Below, one piece after another: positions 47,400 through 59,949 of a DNA stretch of 64,000 nt; the stretch's first letter is position 1; each line of letters begins with the position of its first letter. Origin of the DNA: Fasciola hepatica (lineage: Eukaryota; Platyhelminthes; Trematoda; Plagiorchiida; Fasciolidae); NCBI GenBank assembly GCA_948099385.1, contig CANUEZ040000108.1:2180001-2244000 (forward strand), in the 5' to 3' direction. Under the pieces are notes generated by a model. The model saw only the letters and a list, made by a program, of their open reading frames with translations. It made no database searches and had not been told where the DNA came from. The position numbers were made by a program, and so were the translations under genes.

Positions 47400-48230
47400 A
47401 CAAACACAGATCACTCATTTGAACTTCATCGGTCTCTTGGTCACCCAAAACGGTATGAGAATGTTATTCAGTAAGTGGCTTGAACGCGCACACTCTTCAT
47501 AATATAGGTGATCTATCAGACATTTTGTGATGTATTGGCTGCCTGGAACCATTGTACGATTTTTCATTCCGTTTCCTGGGTAGGAATCCACCAACCTCCC
47601 TCCAACTCTTATGGACCCATTATCTAGCACACTTTTTAATTTTCGGATGCCACACAGTAACTGCTTGCTTTTCTTGATGATGTGTTTGGTTCAAGACGTC
47701 TCATTTGTCTTAAATGAGAGGTCTTACGGCCGGATCAGAAGCGAAACACTGACTTTGGTTTGATTTAATTCGCAAGGCGGTCTCGTTCCTAAACTTAACC
47801 CGGATTTTGGTAATGCGCCTTTCACTGTTGTCAGTGGTACCTTGGGCCTCGTCATTCAGGCCAAGGCTCTTAAAGTTGTAGTCCAGTCTTGAAAAAATCG
47901 GATTCTGTGCCAGGCCTCCGGTTTCCCCAAAGTTTGTGGCCGGCACCATTAGCTACATTTCACTATCAGCATCTGCATGCTTGGATCTTGATAACGCCGG
48001 CCACGTCTTTCTTTATGCAGCTGGGAACTTAGGCCATTTTGTCCACATCTGCAGCCTTTTCATCGTTCTTAGACCCTTCTACCAGAAGTCGGCCGGGATA
48101 CTGGGGGATTTTACGCCGTGCAACTGGTCGGCCTTGGTCGACTCATGAACCACTGATGGTCTGTCGGCCACGAACTTAATAAAACGAGTGTTGGTGCTGG
48201 TAATGTAAAGCTGTACATTGGATGAATCTG
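47400..48230 (-). pseudogene. BEL/Pao RNase H end to integrase zinc domain
   Basis: At 48,210-48,130 the minus strand reads STNTRFIKFVADRPSVV, matching 'xxxRFKxFVxNRVxxI', with a decayed 'NPADxxSRG' segment beyond it. From 47,630 a 71-codon frame begins with a GSIRVGGRLVDSYPG stretch ('LRVGGRLxxAxx'), then LIDHLYYEECARSSHLL, where a YEECARSSH stretch replaces the normal 'HxxxxHxG' histidines. The first histidine is missing, so the zinc site is damaged. The end, PFWVTK, fits 'xFWxxxG'. Confidence 0.8.
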
Positions 48231-48590
48231 TCCAAGAGTTCGGCCCCCAGTCCATTTATTCCGAACACTTAGTGCATATGGCTGCTTACCCTGCCAGGTC
48301 TGCAGCAGTCGATCCCAGACTGAGAATGGATTCAATCTCGGGTGAGGCTACGCCAGCCTCTGCGAAAAATCGTCTTGTGCATCCCGTCTTTTTCAGCTAT
48401 CCGGCAGCCGTAAGCCACTGTCCCAAGCCCTTTTCTGATATATGGAGAAACAGATGAAGTAAAGCTACAGGTGCGCACTCGAATTTTGTAGGACGTTTTG
48501 GTATCCTGATCTTGTTGATCTAGGCTTCCTACATAGTCGAGCCACCGCTTGTCGCCATCGTCCCGGATGGTCTCGTCCCAATCCCTCCTT

Positions 48591-49280
48591 CTATGACGTA
48601 GTGACTGCAGCTAGCTCATTCCGGGCAGTGGCCACGGTGAAATGAAACATAAAATTTGGTAGAGACTTGCGACCGATGATAGAATTCCTCTCCTTGTGGC
48701 AAGTGAAGGAGAAGTGTGAACTCGTCACCTCTGGCCTTCCATTGACCACAAAGAATGAGCTCCACTTGTATTGAATATCCCAAAGCGCCCTCGCAAATTC
48801 GGCTCCTTCAGACTCCGGGCTAACCTTTGACTGCTCGTAAATTTTGAAAGTCCGTTTTGTATGTCTGAACCCTTCTACCTTTAGAGTGGTGGTCAATTCA
48901 GTCATATATTGAATGGATATGCGCGAGTCGTCAAGGGAACCTATGAAATTATCCACGTACAAATAACTCAGTTCTCTTTCTAACAGAATGTTTGAGTGGC
49001 CAAAAAGCTTGAGGCTTCCGCGGAGAGAGAAGTTAGCGCAGGGAGCGCCATGATACTGTTCCAGTCGGATGAACTTTCAGTTTGTAATCCTCAAGAGCAC
49101 GGCCTACGTCGTCATGGGGCCACCAGGCCACTCGGGAAGCGTCCTCATCTTCAAAGAGCATCTTAGCTCATGGAAACTTCCACCGCATATTCTGAGATGG
49201 CTACTTTTCACAGCCGCAAAAGGCATGGGACTTTGACCAGTGGAGTCGTCTACTGCGGGCCCCATAATTTATGTCCGTTC
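48591..49280 (-). pseudogene. BEL/Pao reverse transcriptase with altered catalytic motif
   Basis: In the minus-strand frame near 49,200-49,130, EDEDASRVAWWPHDDVG matches 'VxxxDxxxLxFWWxxxGD'. KLKVHPTGTVSWRSL then matches 'xMxVHxFGAxSSPxC'. In the next frame (48,962-48,591, 123 codons) it opens with YVDNFIGSLDDS, where the catalytic YVDD has become YVDN. TTTLKVEGFRHTKRTFK matches 'LLxxGGFxLTKWxSN'. Two frames are needed, and the second catalytic aspartate is lost. Confidence 0.88.
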
Positions 49281-49695
49281 AGAGGAGCTGCATGAAAGCA
49301 CACAGCAGCACAGTCAAAGACCCCCCCGGACCATCCTGGTTCCTTGGGATTCATGAACTGGTGATGGGCTAAACCACGTCAGATTCGCACCACGAACTGC
49401 AAGGCTTTTCTGCGTCGCACGGATCACATATAACCTGTACTTACTTGGGGTACTCGATTGGGCCTAGTTTTTAGGAAGTGAAACCTTTTCCGGGCTATTT
49501 CTTGGCAGTTCGGCAATGATCCCAGGTTGGGTCTACAAGGCATAAGAACTCCAAACTATTGAATACGTACTTGAGGTTCTCAGTTACTTTTTAAGAGCTA
49601 ATCTACCTTCTCTAGAATGGGCACTTCTGTCGATACCCATAACTTTCACCCAAGAGCAGTTGATTTGGACCAGCTCGTCTTCTTTCTCATGGGTA

Positions 49696-49899
49696 CTACC
49701 ACCTAAGTTCCAACCAAATATACTGCACACAGCTTACAGTGCTCTGAGGCTTCCTGTTATTTGATCCGTGGTCCAGTGCGTTTCCGGCACGTCTCAGCTG
49801 ATCAACAGGTTTACATTTCACTCTGCCAATCTTCAAGTGTAACCCGTTCATATGCTGCCGCTCTCCCAAAGTCGACTGCACTGACTTAGGCGCCCTCAT
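49696..49899 (-). pseudogene. BEL/Pao protease-like remnant
   Basis: A 67-codon frame contains HMNGLHLKIGRVKCKPVDQL. This resembles the 'HLxxLxL......xVDLLIGxD' stretch just before the end of the protease region, followed in other frames by fragments of the 'HWxxD' stretch. The catalytic DTG is not visible. Its position, upstream of RT on the same strand, supports the call. Confidence 0.5.
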
Positions 49900-51210
49900 C
49901 TGTAGATTTTCAGTAGAGCCCCCTTATGCGGTTTGCCTTCTTGCCAAGGAGACGGGCCGTAGGTGCCGTTTGGTTGAATGAGCTACCTAGGTAACATCTA
50001 CCGGGCTTACTGCTGACGGAGGCTGGTCTCCATTGATTTTATTGCGGTCTTCAAACTTCTCCTTACCAAAGTGGTATCCGAGCCACCATCCGCAAGGCCC
50101 AGAGTCCTTACCACCCCACCCTAGATTTTTATGCCAATAACCATCACTCCCGGGCAAAAGAGCTTGATAACGGCGAAAGACACCGAAAAGATCACAGTTG
50201 GTTCCAGGATTTCCTGGGCATCTGATTCCCTGGTTTTTTGTGGCAGGCAACGGGGCTTTCAATGGTACCCATCTTGACTGCAGCTTGTTTTAGCCAAACG
50301 CAGAAAGCCCATTGACGAGAGCCACTGAGGCGAATGGAGCATGTGCCCAACCTTCCTTTCCTGATACAAGGACACTGGTAGGAGACGTGTTGCACCACAC
50401 CTCATATACCGCTGAATTTCCACCTTTGCGGGATGGTGCTTGTGTGTTTGCCCATGTTAGGTCTCTACGGCAATCACTAGCCCAGCTTTTTGATGATGTC
50501 AAAGCTTTTGGTGACTTGCTGGTCTCAAGCGTGAGTTGACCGAAACGACTATTTCTTACTGGGGCATTACAGTATATGGTCTGCTTTCGGTCCTCAAAAG
50601 TAGTGGATCACTCAAATCTATTGATCCTCTTGGCTTACTTGGCCCACTTCTTCCTTAATTTTGTGCCTTAACTGCTCATTATAGCCTCCGGTGTCTGCAG
50701 CTCATTCACCTTTGAAAGATAGTCCGGGTGGTTCAGGGTGATGCTGAATTTTCACTTCTTTACCACTAGACTGACTGAGGAATCGGACTCACCTTTGAAA
50801 CGTCGGCCTCTGATATTGCTCCATCGCTCTATTTTTTGGGCTGTCTGGGTGGCTGTCCAAAGAAGTCCTGAGTGTATCACACCCTCGGATGTATCACTGA
50901 GCACCCGTCGATGGCTCTTCTGGCAGTTCAATGACGGTATTTCAGCAGATACAGCAATCCCTGTCCTGGAACAAATACTCCTTCTTCCACAGTGTTCTCG
51001 TATTTTGTGATTAACTTTCAATGCTGGTCCAATCTCTCGTCGAGCGGGGACAGTCCCCCTTCGAGTTGCTTGCTTTTCGACGACAGAACTCTGTTTTGAC
51101 AGTCCCGTAAAGTTGCGAGGCTGGCTGGTCTCAAGCTCTGTGGTTTCCAGACTCCCCTCTGGGTCCCGTCTTGGAGGTTGGTCATTCCCGGCTGACTCAG
51201 TTTATTCATT
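49900..51210 (-). other. probable gag/protease region of the second BEL/Pao element
   Basis: Overlapping minus-strand frames (50,262-49,987, 50,502-50,290, 51,021-50,752, 51,209-51,018) fill this stretch. No zinc knuckle or gag motif is convincing. The assignment rests on its position upstream of protease and RT. Confidence 0.35.
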
Positions 51211-52439
51211 AGCTAGTCCAAACCCGTGTCTTAAATCTGTCATTCTCAACCTATAGGAATCCTCGCGCTTAAATTCTACATCGCTGACTGAAATACATGA
51301 AGGTGAACCAGCAGGACTAGTAGACCTAGCAAAATCTAGCGAACTACTAGACCCGGAATAGCCTCAGGGGGTTTCAGAGTCACGGCCTGTCCAGCTTCAA
51401 CGTGCTTTTATTCTCTTCTTGGCTTTTTGGATTGGTTTCTCCGTGAGTATTGCGGGTTCAGTACCATAAATGTTACTATTATTTTGATCTATGGTTAGCC
51501 AGGATGGCGAACCCTATAGTCAGAAGAAGACTGATTCGCATATTCTACAGTAATAGATAAACAAATTATACGCATGTGAGTTATGCACAAACCTTGGCTG
51601 TAAGGCCGCACTAAGTAATAACGAGAACCAGAGTTCCTCAGAAGTCACTGTCGGGCATGAAAATCACTGCAGCCAGAGGTCAAATGAAAAGATGCCACGG
51701 CAAACATCAGCGAGGTATAAACGAAAGTTCAAGTGCAGTGTTGATGCATGCTGTATCCTGTCAGAGGGTCAACAAGATTAGGTCGCCTAAGCCAAACGGT
51801 GCGAATATGTGACTGCGATTGATGAGGATTTCCACATCTGTACGATGCAATGACGAACACAACTCTGCGCCAGACAGGCACACCCCACCTCGGAAAACTA
51901 CAAGACCAGACTAGGCAGATTTTCGCTATCCGAAACCAATAGTCAATGATCTGTTCGTTGAATCAAAAGCAGAATCAGCAACCTAAGCCCCTGCTGAGAG
52001 GGCAAATATCAGGAAAGATGAGGGGGTATTCAAACATCCTTTGGTGTTAGTGCCAACTGCACACACCGGATCAACGCAGATAGCTCGGAAGGCCGGTTCT
52101 ACCACCCACGGTAATATCCAGTCTTTAGCACCATCAATACCTAGACTAAAGACTGCGAAACTAAGTGTACCTTTACACCCCACCAAGCACACCGCAGCAA
52201 AGTCCTCACGCATTTTCCAAAGGAAGGTACAGAGAAGTATTTATCAAATGGCTTAGGCCGGCAAGGTGGTGGCAAATAAAACAGTAACCTGGGAAAACAA
52301 AATATGTCAGAAAATGGTTTCATCTCTCGGGTCCTGAGCCCGAGGGGCCCTCAAACCTAAAGCTTCATAACAGCAGAAGGCTACAGAAGGCCTATCAGGG
52401 AGTATTGCGCACCAAGGCCTGTGGCCTTTGAACGAAGTG
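51211..52439. other. no recognisable gene
   Basis: About 1.2 kb. It holds a 71-codon plus frame at 52,041-52,256 and its antisense shadow, neither recognised. It may include ORF1 or 5' sequence of the plus-strand LINE endonuclease at 52,440, but no motif supports this. Confidence 0.35.
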
Positions 52440-52950
52440 GTGGGAACTTGCTGACAGATGCAGCCACACCAACGTGATTGTGTTGACCGAAATCTGGTTC
52501 ACCACCGCAGAACCCATGAACTGCTCCCTACTTAGTAGCCACCTCGTCCACCAGATAAACCAGCAAAATGGGGAACAGGGGAGAGGAGTGCTAATTCTAA
52601 TAAGAAATGGGTGCGATCAAGGGTGATCCCGGACTCTGAGTGAGATGATGGCACGCAGGCTGTTTCTTGTGTTCCACGGATGCGAGAAGGAAATCACTTG
52701 ATCGTCTGTGTTCGTCTCAGTCCAGACACAATGCCAGAAGAAAACGGGGAACTCCTCATTTTTTTATCTGGCTTCCTGCAGGCTGTCCCATTAGTGGTGC
52801 TGGTAGGGGACTTCAACGCACCCAGCATAAACTGGGTGGGGCGCGGCGCAGCCAATACTGAATTTCAGGAGGCCTTCATGGACTGGAGCTCTGCAGCACA
52901 TAGCAACTTGTCAACTAACCTATCAGACATAACCCGGATCTAGTACCAAC
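52440..52950 (+). pseudogene. LINE apurinic/apyrimidinic endonuclease domain
   Basis: VIVLTEIWFTTAEP begins at 52,474, the TETW block with one changed residue. RGVLILIRNGC follows ('GGVxxxVR'). A frameshift leads to 52,680-52,943: GNHLIVCVRLSP ('LxVGVxYRxP'), LVVLVGDFNAPSINW (the GDFN motif, residues 38-52 of that frame), then FQEAFMDW and an 'LSTNLSDITRI' end in place of the 'QxVxxxTR' strand. The SDH part and all RT are absent downstream. The copy is inactive. Confidence 0.85.
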
Positions 52951-55222
52951 CCCTCCGGGCGGATTGTTGGGAAGAGAAGTCAGAAGCGACTTGGCAGCTG
53001 GTACTCCAGCAGTGACACATTGGGCCATGAAGCGAGACCTCCCACCAAAAGTCTCCAAAGGCCAGCCAATGACAGCCTCCTTGGTCACGGTTTCAGTTGG
53101 AACCCTCAGGGTTCACTCAAAGTGAAACCAATAAAGAGAAGGGAGATATATGCTTTATTACCATTCATGGCTTTTCACCATCTCCCCGGTACCCGAAGGC
53201 AACTAGAGTCGCTCACAGAAAACTCTGGCAGCCTAGACCAACTCTGGCATCTACCAAGCCTCAAGTGCTTCTGTCAATGCATCAGGGTGCGGTTCAACCC
53301 TAAATGAAACATTACATTCATGTTTCGTTGCCACCTCTGCGGAGGAATGTAAATTTTATGGAACGAGTTGAATGTACCACCATCAAAATGGCTGAGAACC
53401 AGGTGCACGAATCGTTTGAAGAACAACCGGCCTCTCCCTATCTATTCCTCATGAAAATATGACTAAACAGTGAACTAAAAGAAACTTTTAAATATGTCGA
53501 TGGTATCAAGGGGTCACTCCCCGCACAATTTCCCACTCTGTGCCCGTGAACGGGCTGAGATATTATGAACTGGGACTAAAGAAAGAAGGATCCATGCTAA
53601 ACATAAGATAAAAATTCTTCACAGATCGGACAATAGACTCCTGCGGCAAGCTACGGTTTATAGTCATCTCTTGTAATACCATTCCTGATTTCATGCACAA
53701 AGTTCACCAAGTGTGGCCAGAACTGTTCGTAGCCTCAACGTAACAAAGACCGTTAGGCTGTTCTGTGACGGTTTGTTGCGTAGGATACTGAAATTTGAGT
53801 TTTCCTAGGCCCTCTAGGTGCCAGTTGATCTCCGCCCAATTTGGGTCTCTCTTTACTTCTCCCAAAGGCGCCACTGCGAATTCCCAACACTTATGGCCAC
53901 ACAGTGAACCAAGACTTTTGCAGCACGAGGGGCGTAATTACAAGGGAAAAACCGGTGCCACTTTTTAGATTGAGGCAAACAGATGCTACTCTTGTTGTCA
54001 AAAGGTCACCGAAACCGATTATTGACCATTGGCCTAGAGTGACGTTGCAAAACAACCGAAAGGTAAAGTGCCGGTGAACTGTAAGCTGCTTTGAGCCTTT
54101 GTATATCTGCGGGCTAAATGCTCCACACAACAAAGGTTCCATTGAGCCCCGACCGAAGAAGCCCATAAGAACGGGGTACAATACCAGACTGCCGAAGAAT
54201 ACAAAACGATGATGGTTTTTCGGAAAAACCCGAGACGAACTGCAGCGCACGACCGGGCTATACAGGTGATGATGGACTATAGAGTGGATAACTTTCAGAT
54301 ATGCTTGTATGGAAGAGTATCGATAAAGTTTGAATGATCAAAAGTGAGAGTGACGATTATAGGGCCCGGTCGAAATGAAACGCAAGGTTAGATAATCAGA
54401 TCAGTTAGCGACACACAAGATATGGGCATGAAAGATATAAAAAGTAGTAATAAGGGCTAGTAAATGCAAAATAATGAAGGGGCATCTTGTTTGCATCGGA
54501 CTTTTACAGAAAAGAGAGCGTTGGCACAGATGGGAGATAGAAAAAGTCAATAGCAGGCTGGAAAGAATGACAGGGTTATGAATGAAGAGCTCAGCAATGG
54601 ACACGAATGGATATCAGAAAAGAGCAGAAGGAGGTGAGATATTTTATCAGTAAGCGTTTTACCGGTGGTGTGCCAACGACACCGGTCACTTAGGAGATGG
54701 CCAACACATCCGGAGGGAAGCAGGCCAAAGTGTTGAAGCTAGAAAAGGTCAGCAGAAGAAGAGCTACAACATGTAGAAAAGGAATATAGTGATAAAACAA
54801 TAATTGTCATGTAGCCAGGGTGATTATGGAGACCAATATCGAGTAATAGTGACAGTGGAGTGTATGGATCACATGGAGTGTAAGTATATGTCCGTTAGTG
54901 ACGGTTTCAATGGAGAGGTCATGCAACCACGACCATTAACAAAGCTGCTTGAGTTCGGCCTAAGGCAATGGACGGAGATGGGATCCTTCATGTAGAATAA
55001 AAATGAAATGGGCAAGTCGATACAGCAACAAAGTTTTCCATATATATATATTTAACTCAATAGACTCAGATGTGTATCAGATGCACAACACATCTGGAGA
55101 CTGGGAAAGTCTACCAGAGTGCCGAAGAGATGTGCTTCAAAAGAGAATAATGGGCAGCAATAATCATACAATAGTGGATGGGCCATGATATATCAAACAG
55201 AAGATGGTGAAGTAGACGATAG
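52951..55222. other. mostly unrecognised
   Basis: Frames at 53,020-53,307 plus, 53,841-54,077 plus and 54,250-53,891 minus (119 codons) have no recognised domain. The minus strand from about 54.4 kb becomes CT-rich, like other LINE copies in the window (for example the 54,604-54,401 frame), so some of it is probably LINE-derived. Confidence 0.35.
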
Positions 55223-55529
55223 ATTATAATCATAATCATAATTATAATCACAATGGTACACTTCTTGATCGTGGTTGAGAGGCACGCATGAAAGCATGAT
55301 CAGAGTTTACCATGTAACTCAATAAGCCACAAAACTCACAACTTTTAAAAAAGGCTTATCAAGTTGTGGCAACGAGGGAACAATATTGGGGTATGTTTAA
55401 ATAAAGTGAACTGATAACGGACTAAATGGTAAATATGATTCAGTTTGGAGTTAGTGCAGGCAATGGTGAGTAATCAGCCGAATGCAAGAAAAGTGAGATA
55501 ACTGTTATCTTAGAATGCGCTAGATACAA
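55223..55529 (-). mobile_element. short 5'-truncated LINE 3' end
   Basis: A tail of ATT-like units (ATTATG-type, 55,223-55,253) is preceded on the minus strand by about 60 bp resembling the 3' end at 7,776-7,830, including the GGTTGAGA-GCACGC and GATCA blocks. The similarity fades towards 55,320. It looks like a short truncated insertion next to another copy of the same family. Confidence 0.6.
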
Positions 55530-56150
55530 CATTAATTATGGTATATTTCTCGGCCATGGTCGAGAAGCTCGTCCAAGCGCATGATCATTGTGTAGAATGT
55601 TACTCAATGAGATGAAATATTCAAAACGTTTGGGGATAAAAGCCAAAAGCGTCTGTGACAGAAAAACTTAGCTAGCGATAATTTCACTGGATCACTTCAA
55701 CAATGGTTTGCGCGGTACTTTTAGTCGGCTCCGAGTTCAAGTTGGGCAGTGGTGCATCGTGGGGATACCTAGAAGATTTCTAACACATTGCCAAAAATCC
55801 GTTATAAATGAGAATTGTGCAAGCCATGGAAAAAGGAGGCTTACTGCGGTCCTGCGAACAGTGTAAGTACTGGACAGGAAGGAATGGAAGAAGAGGAAAA
55901 ACTGTACGAAAGTAGGCTAGGGAAGATCAAAGTATGCAAAGAGAATAGCAATCCATGAGGATGATGCGAGTCCTGAATGAGGGATCTACCGGGGTTAAAG
56001 AAGAAAGGAGTTCTGAAACAGGGAGACATGAAACCAATTTCATGAAAGTGCACTTAGGAACATTGGTGAGTATGGATAGAACAGCAGTCCATAAAAATGT
56101 GAAATCAATTTCAGGATCAGTAACCTGTATCATTCGGCAATGAAGAAGCC
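55530..56150 (-). mobile_element. LINE 3' UTR copy
   Basis: The minus-strand 3' end lies at about 55,541 (weak ATT tail, 55,530-55,541). From there to about 55,870 it aligns with 7,776-8,110: TATATTTCTCGGCC against CATATTTCTCGGCT, GAGATGAAATATTCA against GGGATGAAATATTCA, and shared GCATCGTGGGGAT and CTGCGAACAG blocks. Further right the similarity becomes uncertain. Confidence 0.75.
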
Positions 56151-57780
56151 CAACTAGAGAGTCTTGGAAAAGTGAAGAACCAATATCCAGCCTGCTACGG
56201 TTCGAGGGAAAAATGAAATCTTACCATGGATACTAGAGTGAAAAATAGCCGCATAGACTACAGCTTTGTTATTTTATTTCGCTTGCGAGTATATATTGAC
56301 TTTTCAAGTCTCAGTGTTACTCAGCATCATTACTGGTAATGTACATCATCTTATGGGCATGTCGCTTTTGGTGGGGTAAAAGATGTTAGGTCAATCAGCG
56401 GGGTTTGGCGAGATATGACGGATTAAGCTGATGACTATTGTGGACCGGTATATTAGCAGGTTGCGCGTAAACCATTATTTGTTTAGGCTCCCTTAGCGAT
56501 ATCGGCAGGAGAGGCGTTGAGGTAAAAACGCTAATCGACTAATGAGCAATTGGGAGTATTTTCTGTCGGTTGATTTCAGTCTTAGTCGCTATGAAAGGCT
56601 CCACTTGGATCTCCGTCGGTACGAGTCAGAGTGTCGTCCTCGGTTATCCGCCGTGGCGACTGATATGGTGGGAGACGACAAACCTGAGAGGTAAAGCTAC
56701 AGTGATGTCAGAGTCAACGGCAGACAAAGATTGTGACGGAGTAAAGAGGGAGTTAGTGCATGTACATCAGTGAGAATTTTATAGGTGGAACCTGTAATGG
56801 CAACTGACAGGCAGAAGGCAGTGCTAAAGAATCGGATGATAAGAACGGGGCTGGGACACCGGGCACGGAACGAAACAAGTCAGTCGAAGAAGACGGTGGT
56901 AAGGATTGGCGGTTTTGATGGTGACAGAGTTGTATCGTAAACAAGTGACATAGATGGAGGTGGGGGGTGACTGCCAAAGAACAATAAGGGGGTAGCTTAG
57001 GAAAAACTGGTGAGTGGGCTAAAAATTGACCACTGTAGTAGGTGGGTGCTACTGTGCTAACATGAAGCGGTAGCTCAGAATAAGACGACCTGTTTTGCGC
57101 AGGTATGGGGATTGTAGTGTCCACTAGCATACGAAGGTGGTAATGGAGAATATGGAAGGTAAGTGTAGATCTGCCGACGATTATTTCGATAGGTACCTAG
57201 AAGCCGTAGAGCAGAGGTGAAGTTTGAAGGATGGATATACGTGAGGTGCGTGGATATGACGAAGTTATCGTGCTTTACGAAATTAGGAGAAAGCGATGGG
57301 AGAGCACTGTGATGAGAAGAACCGAACTGCTGCGGGTTGCAGATAATCATCTGTTACGTCACTGAATGCCGAAGGAATACGGAAATATGTTTCAGCGAAG
57401 GATGTCAGTTGGTTATGTTGGAAAGTGGGCAGCAACGTGAATTGTGTGAACGAGAGAACATGTTGAAATTGTTCGTAGTTTAGTCATGAAGAACTGACGT
57501 AATTACCGATGGGACTGGTAACTGCTCCGGTGCAAATCTTATGGAATGCAGGTAAACGAGAATATGCCAAAGATAATAAACTGCTGGTTTAGGCGATCGA
57601 TGTGTGTCAAAAGACAGTACAGGTGGCCAGATGTAAGAGGTATGCACGAAAACTTTCATAGCTGAAGTGGAAAGTACCTGCTGGGAGTAGGGAGTGGAAT
57701 GGTAGTGATAAAGCTAACAACATGCTCCAGGAGAAATCAATAAAGATAGGAGATGAAATTAGGAATCACATGGTCGTAAC
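56151..57780. other. unrecognised, minus strand pyrimidine-rich
   Basis: From about 56.7 to 57.4 kb the minus strand encodes Ser/Pro/Leu-rich frames (57,130-56,753, 125 codons; 57,350-57,075) like those of the LINE copies. Probably the body of the LINE whose 3' end is at 55,541, but no endonuclease or RT motif is readable. Confidence 0.4.
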
Positions 57781-58030
57781 AGCCATGCGAGCATGAAAAC
57801 GGTGGTTTTGCCTTCTGCAAACGGTGCCAGTTGATGTGAAGAACCGAGAGTTTTATGTCTAACGGTAAAACCACTTCTGGTGACAGGAGAATCTATCTGC
57901 CAGTCTAGTTGTGCCCGTACGTCTTTCAGGACTCCTTGCACGCCCGATGTGCGCCGGCCAAAGCTGTGGACCTGGCCGAGCCCCAAACCGTTGAAATAAG
58001 CACGTGCGGGCATTGTTAGTTTTTGCTTGG
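57781..58030. repeat. dispersed repeat module, copy B
   Basis: Same orientation as copy A at 2,773-3,110. The matching core is TTGCACGCCCGATGTG-GCC, GGCCAAAGC-GTGGA and a CTGGCCGAGCCCC tail, with looser similarity on either side. Its position, about 2.3 kb upstream of a minus-strand LINE 3' end, repeats the arrangement of copy A. Confidence 0.55.
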
Positions 58031-59189
58031 CGGATTACTTGGCCGACGGGATTTTACGGAGGGACAAGGAAACAAAGACCAAGGAACTCAATGATTGATT
58101 GGAATACAGGTACCGGAGTTAGTATCCAAATTTCGTGGCCCGGATAGTGATCGACTTATTATCCAGAGCGACTGGTCACGGTAGGATGGCATACATGTAG
58201 ACATAAAAACCTAAAAGGAGAGACAGCAAGAGAAGTGCAGCCTGGAATGGCCCCAGGTGGAGATCATCACTCAACCGCTGGGCGGAAGTGGCCCAGTAAG
58301 ATCAGGCTAAGAGGTCGGACGAAGATTACCGGTGGTGGCGGCTAACCCCACGACAGGGGGCAGGTAAATTGTAGAAAAAGTAAGGGATGTACTGCGCGAT
58401 CACTACATATCAAATAAGAATACTGCTCGCCGTGCAAGGGCCTCATTTAGCTTGAGCCAGGGAGCAGAAGCAAAATGGAGATGGAACCATTTATGCCTCA
58501 AGTTACGCCATGGTCATACTCTAGTCAAACATAAGCGTGGCAGTAGGCGATAATCACGTGAACTTAGGCTGCATCATAAAAGTAAACGAGAACTTAAGGC
58601 AGTGATGGGAGTTGCCAAGGGAAAAGGCTGAGACTGGGAGAAATGTGTATTTTATATGTGGATATGCCCGTCGTGGTCTCGAAAGAGTGCTACACGACCG
58701 GCTGCAGCCAAATAGATCTTGTAACCAAACCCGAGACGCATAGATAAATGCATAGTGATGGCTTGCCAGGTTACCATGCTCGACTGGCAGATGATACAGT
58801 AAAGAAAACTTACCTAAACAAGGTATGGTGGATGTTGGTTATAAAGTTATTATGGATGACAGGCTCAGGCTACATATGGGTGGAAGCCAGTAAGCAAATG
58901 CAAAACAGGGAGGACAGAGACATGGTGAGAGATCAGTTATTCACCGTGAGCTAATCTACCCGGGGGAAAAGACTATGCCGGAGAGGAGGGATGAATCGAT
59001 CGGATTTTTAGCAGTTTGTTCCATAGGATCAGGGGGTACAGGCGCACACCTTTCAATAAGGTGATTATGAAGAAACGTAGACGGGAGAGAAAAAGGTTCG
59101 ATACAGCTGAGATAAATCGTCCGTTATTTACTCACAGCTAGCTAACGGGGGTAGAAGTGAAGGTGGTGTGTCCTGCTGAGCAAGATGGT
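58031..59189. other. no recognisable gene
   Basis: About 1.2 kb, with a 68-codon plus frame at 58,748-58,954 and nothing recognised on either strand. It adjoins the presumed C-terminal part of the minus-strand LINE. Confidence 0.4.
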
Positions 59190-59949
59190 AGATCTAATGA
59201 CCAAATTGGAAGCCACTTTCAAAAGCATTTTCGACAGTGACGCATTCGCAGGAAGGGGGTGCGGAATTAGGGACTGTGAGACAGTCACAGCAAGTAGGCC
59301 TAAATACAGGCATAGAGGTGGCACAAAGTAAAACAGGGGGCATTTTATTCCGAACTCTGCCACAAACCGTTCGAAAGAATCGAGGTCTCACGGCTGATTT
59401 ACTTGGTGGAATTGAAAAGGAAGCGATAAGGTCTAGAAGAGGGTGGGACCTCGGCGTGTTAAAAGGCAGTGGGTAAGTTGTGTATGTATGGTGGTGGACC
59501 AATCTTGATAAGAAGGTGAAATTCAGCCAAAGGTGACGGGTCCATAGTAGATCGGCATTGAAGATATTAAAAAGCCCGTGATAGGTCGTGGCAAAAGCTG
59601 TCTCAATCAGTTTTTTTAGTGAAGGTGAGCTGAACATTCTTCAGGGTAAATACGGCGGATTTGGAAAGATTGGGGAGATAATAGAATTGTATTCGGGCAG
59701 GGGTCGGGCATGGAAGACCTAGATGCACAATCAGGTGTGCTGCATTCTGTAGCAGCGAGGAGCGAGGCCAATTATCTGTTTGGCGTTCGAGACTTGGAAG
59801 ATGGTCCGTTCGGAAAAGTTAAAAGGACCAGAGTACCAAAATCCAGGGTCAGGTACCATGGGGTTGGTAGGTATGGATCGTGCATCGACTGCAATATCAC
59901 CTGCAGTTAACTGTCATTCGTAGCGGAGTAAAACGTTTTGGATGCCGGA

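Larger units (their letters stand above)
47040..51210 (-). mobile_element. second BEL/Pao element, truncated
   Basis: The minus strand shows, in order, a possible gag region (51.2-49.9 kb), protease-like sequence (49.9-49.7), RT (49.28-48.59), the RNase H end (48.22-48.05) and the integrase zinc domain (47.63-47.4). The integrase catalytic core and DUF5641 tail are missing, as LINE sequence starts by 46,960. I found no pair of LTRs around it and no match to the LTR of the first element. It is a different, older lineage or a more decayed relative. Confidence 0.82.

Noticed and set aside
53891..54250. 119-codon minus-strand frame as a host gene
   Set aside because: It is an isolated frame with an overlapping plus-strand frame, no recognised domain, and no splice or promoter context.
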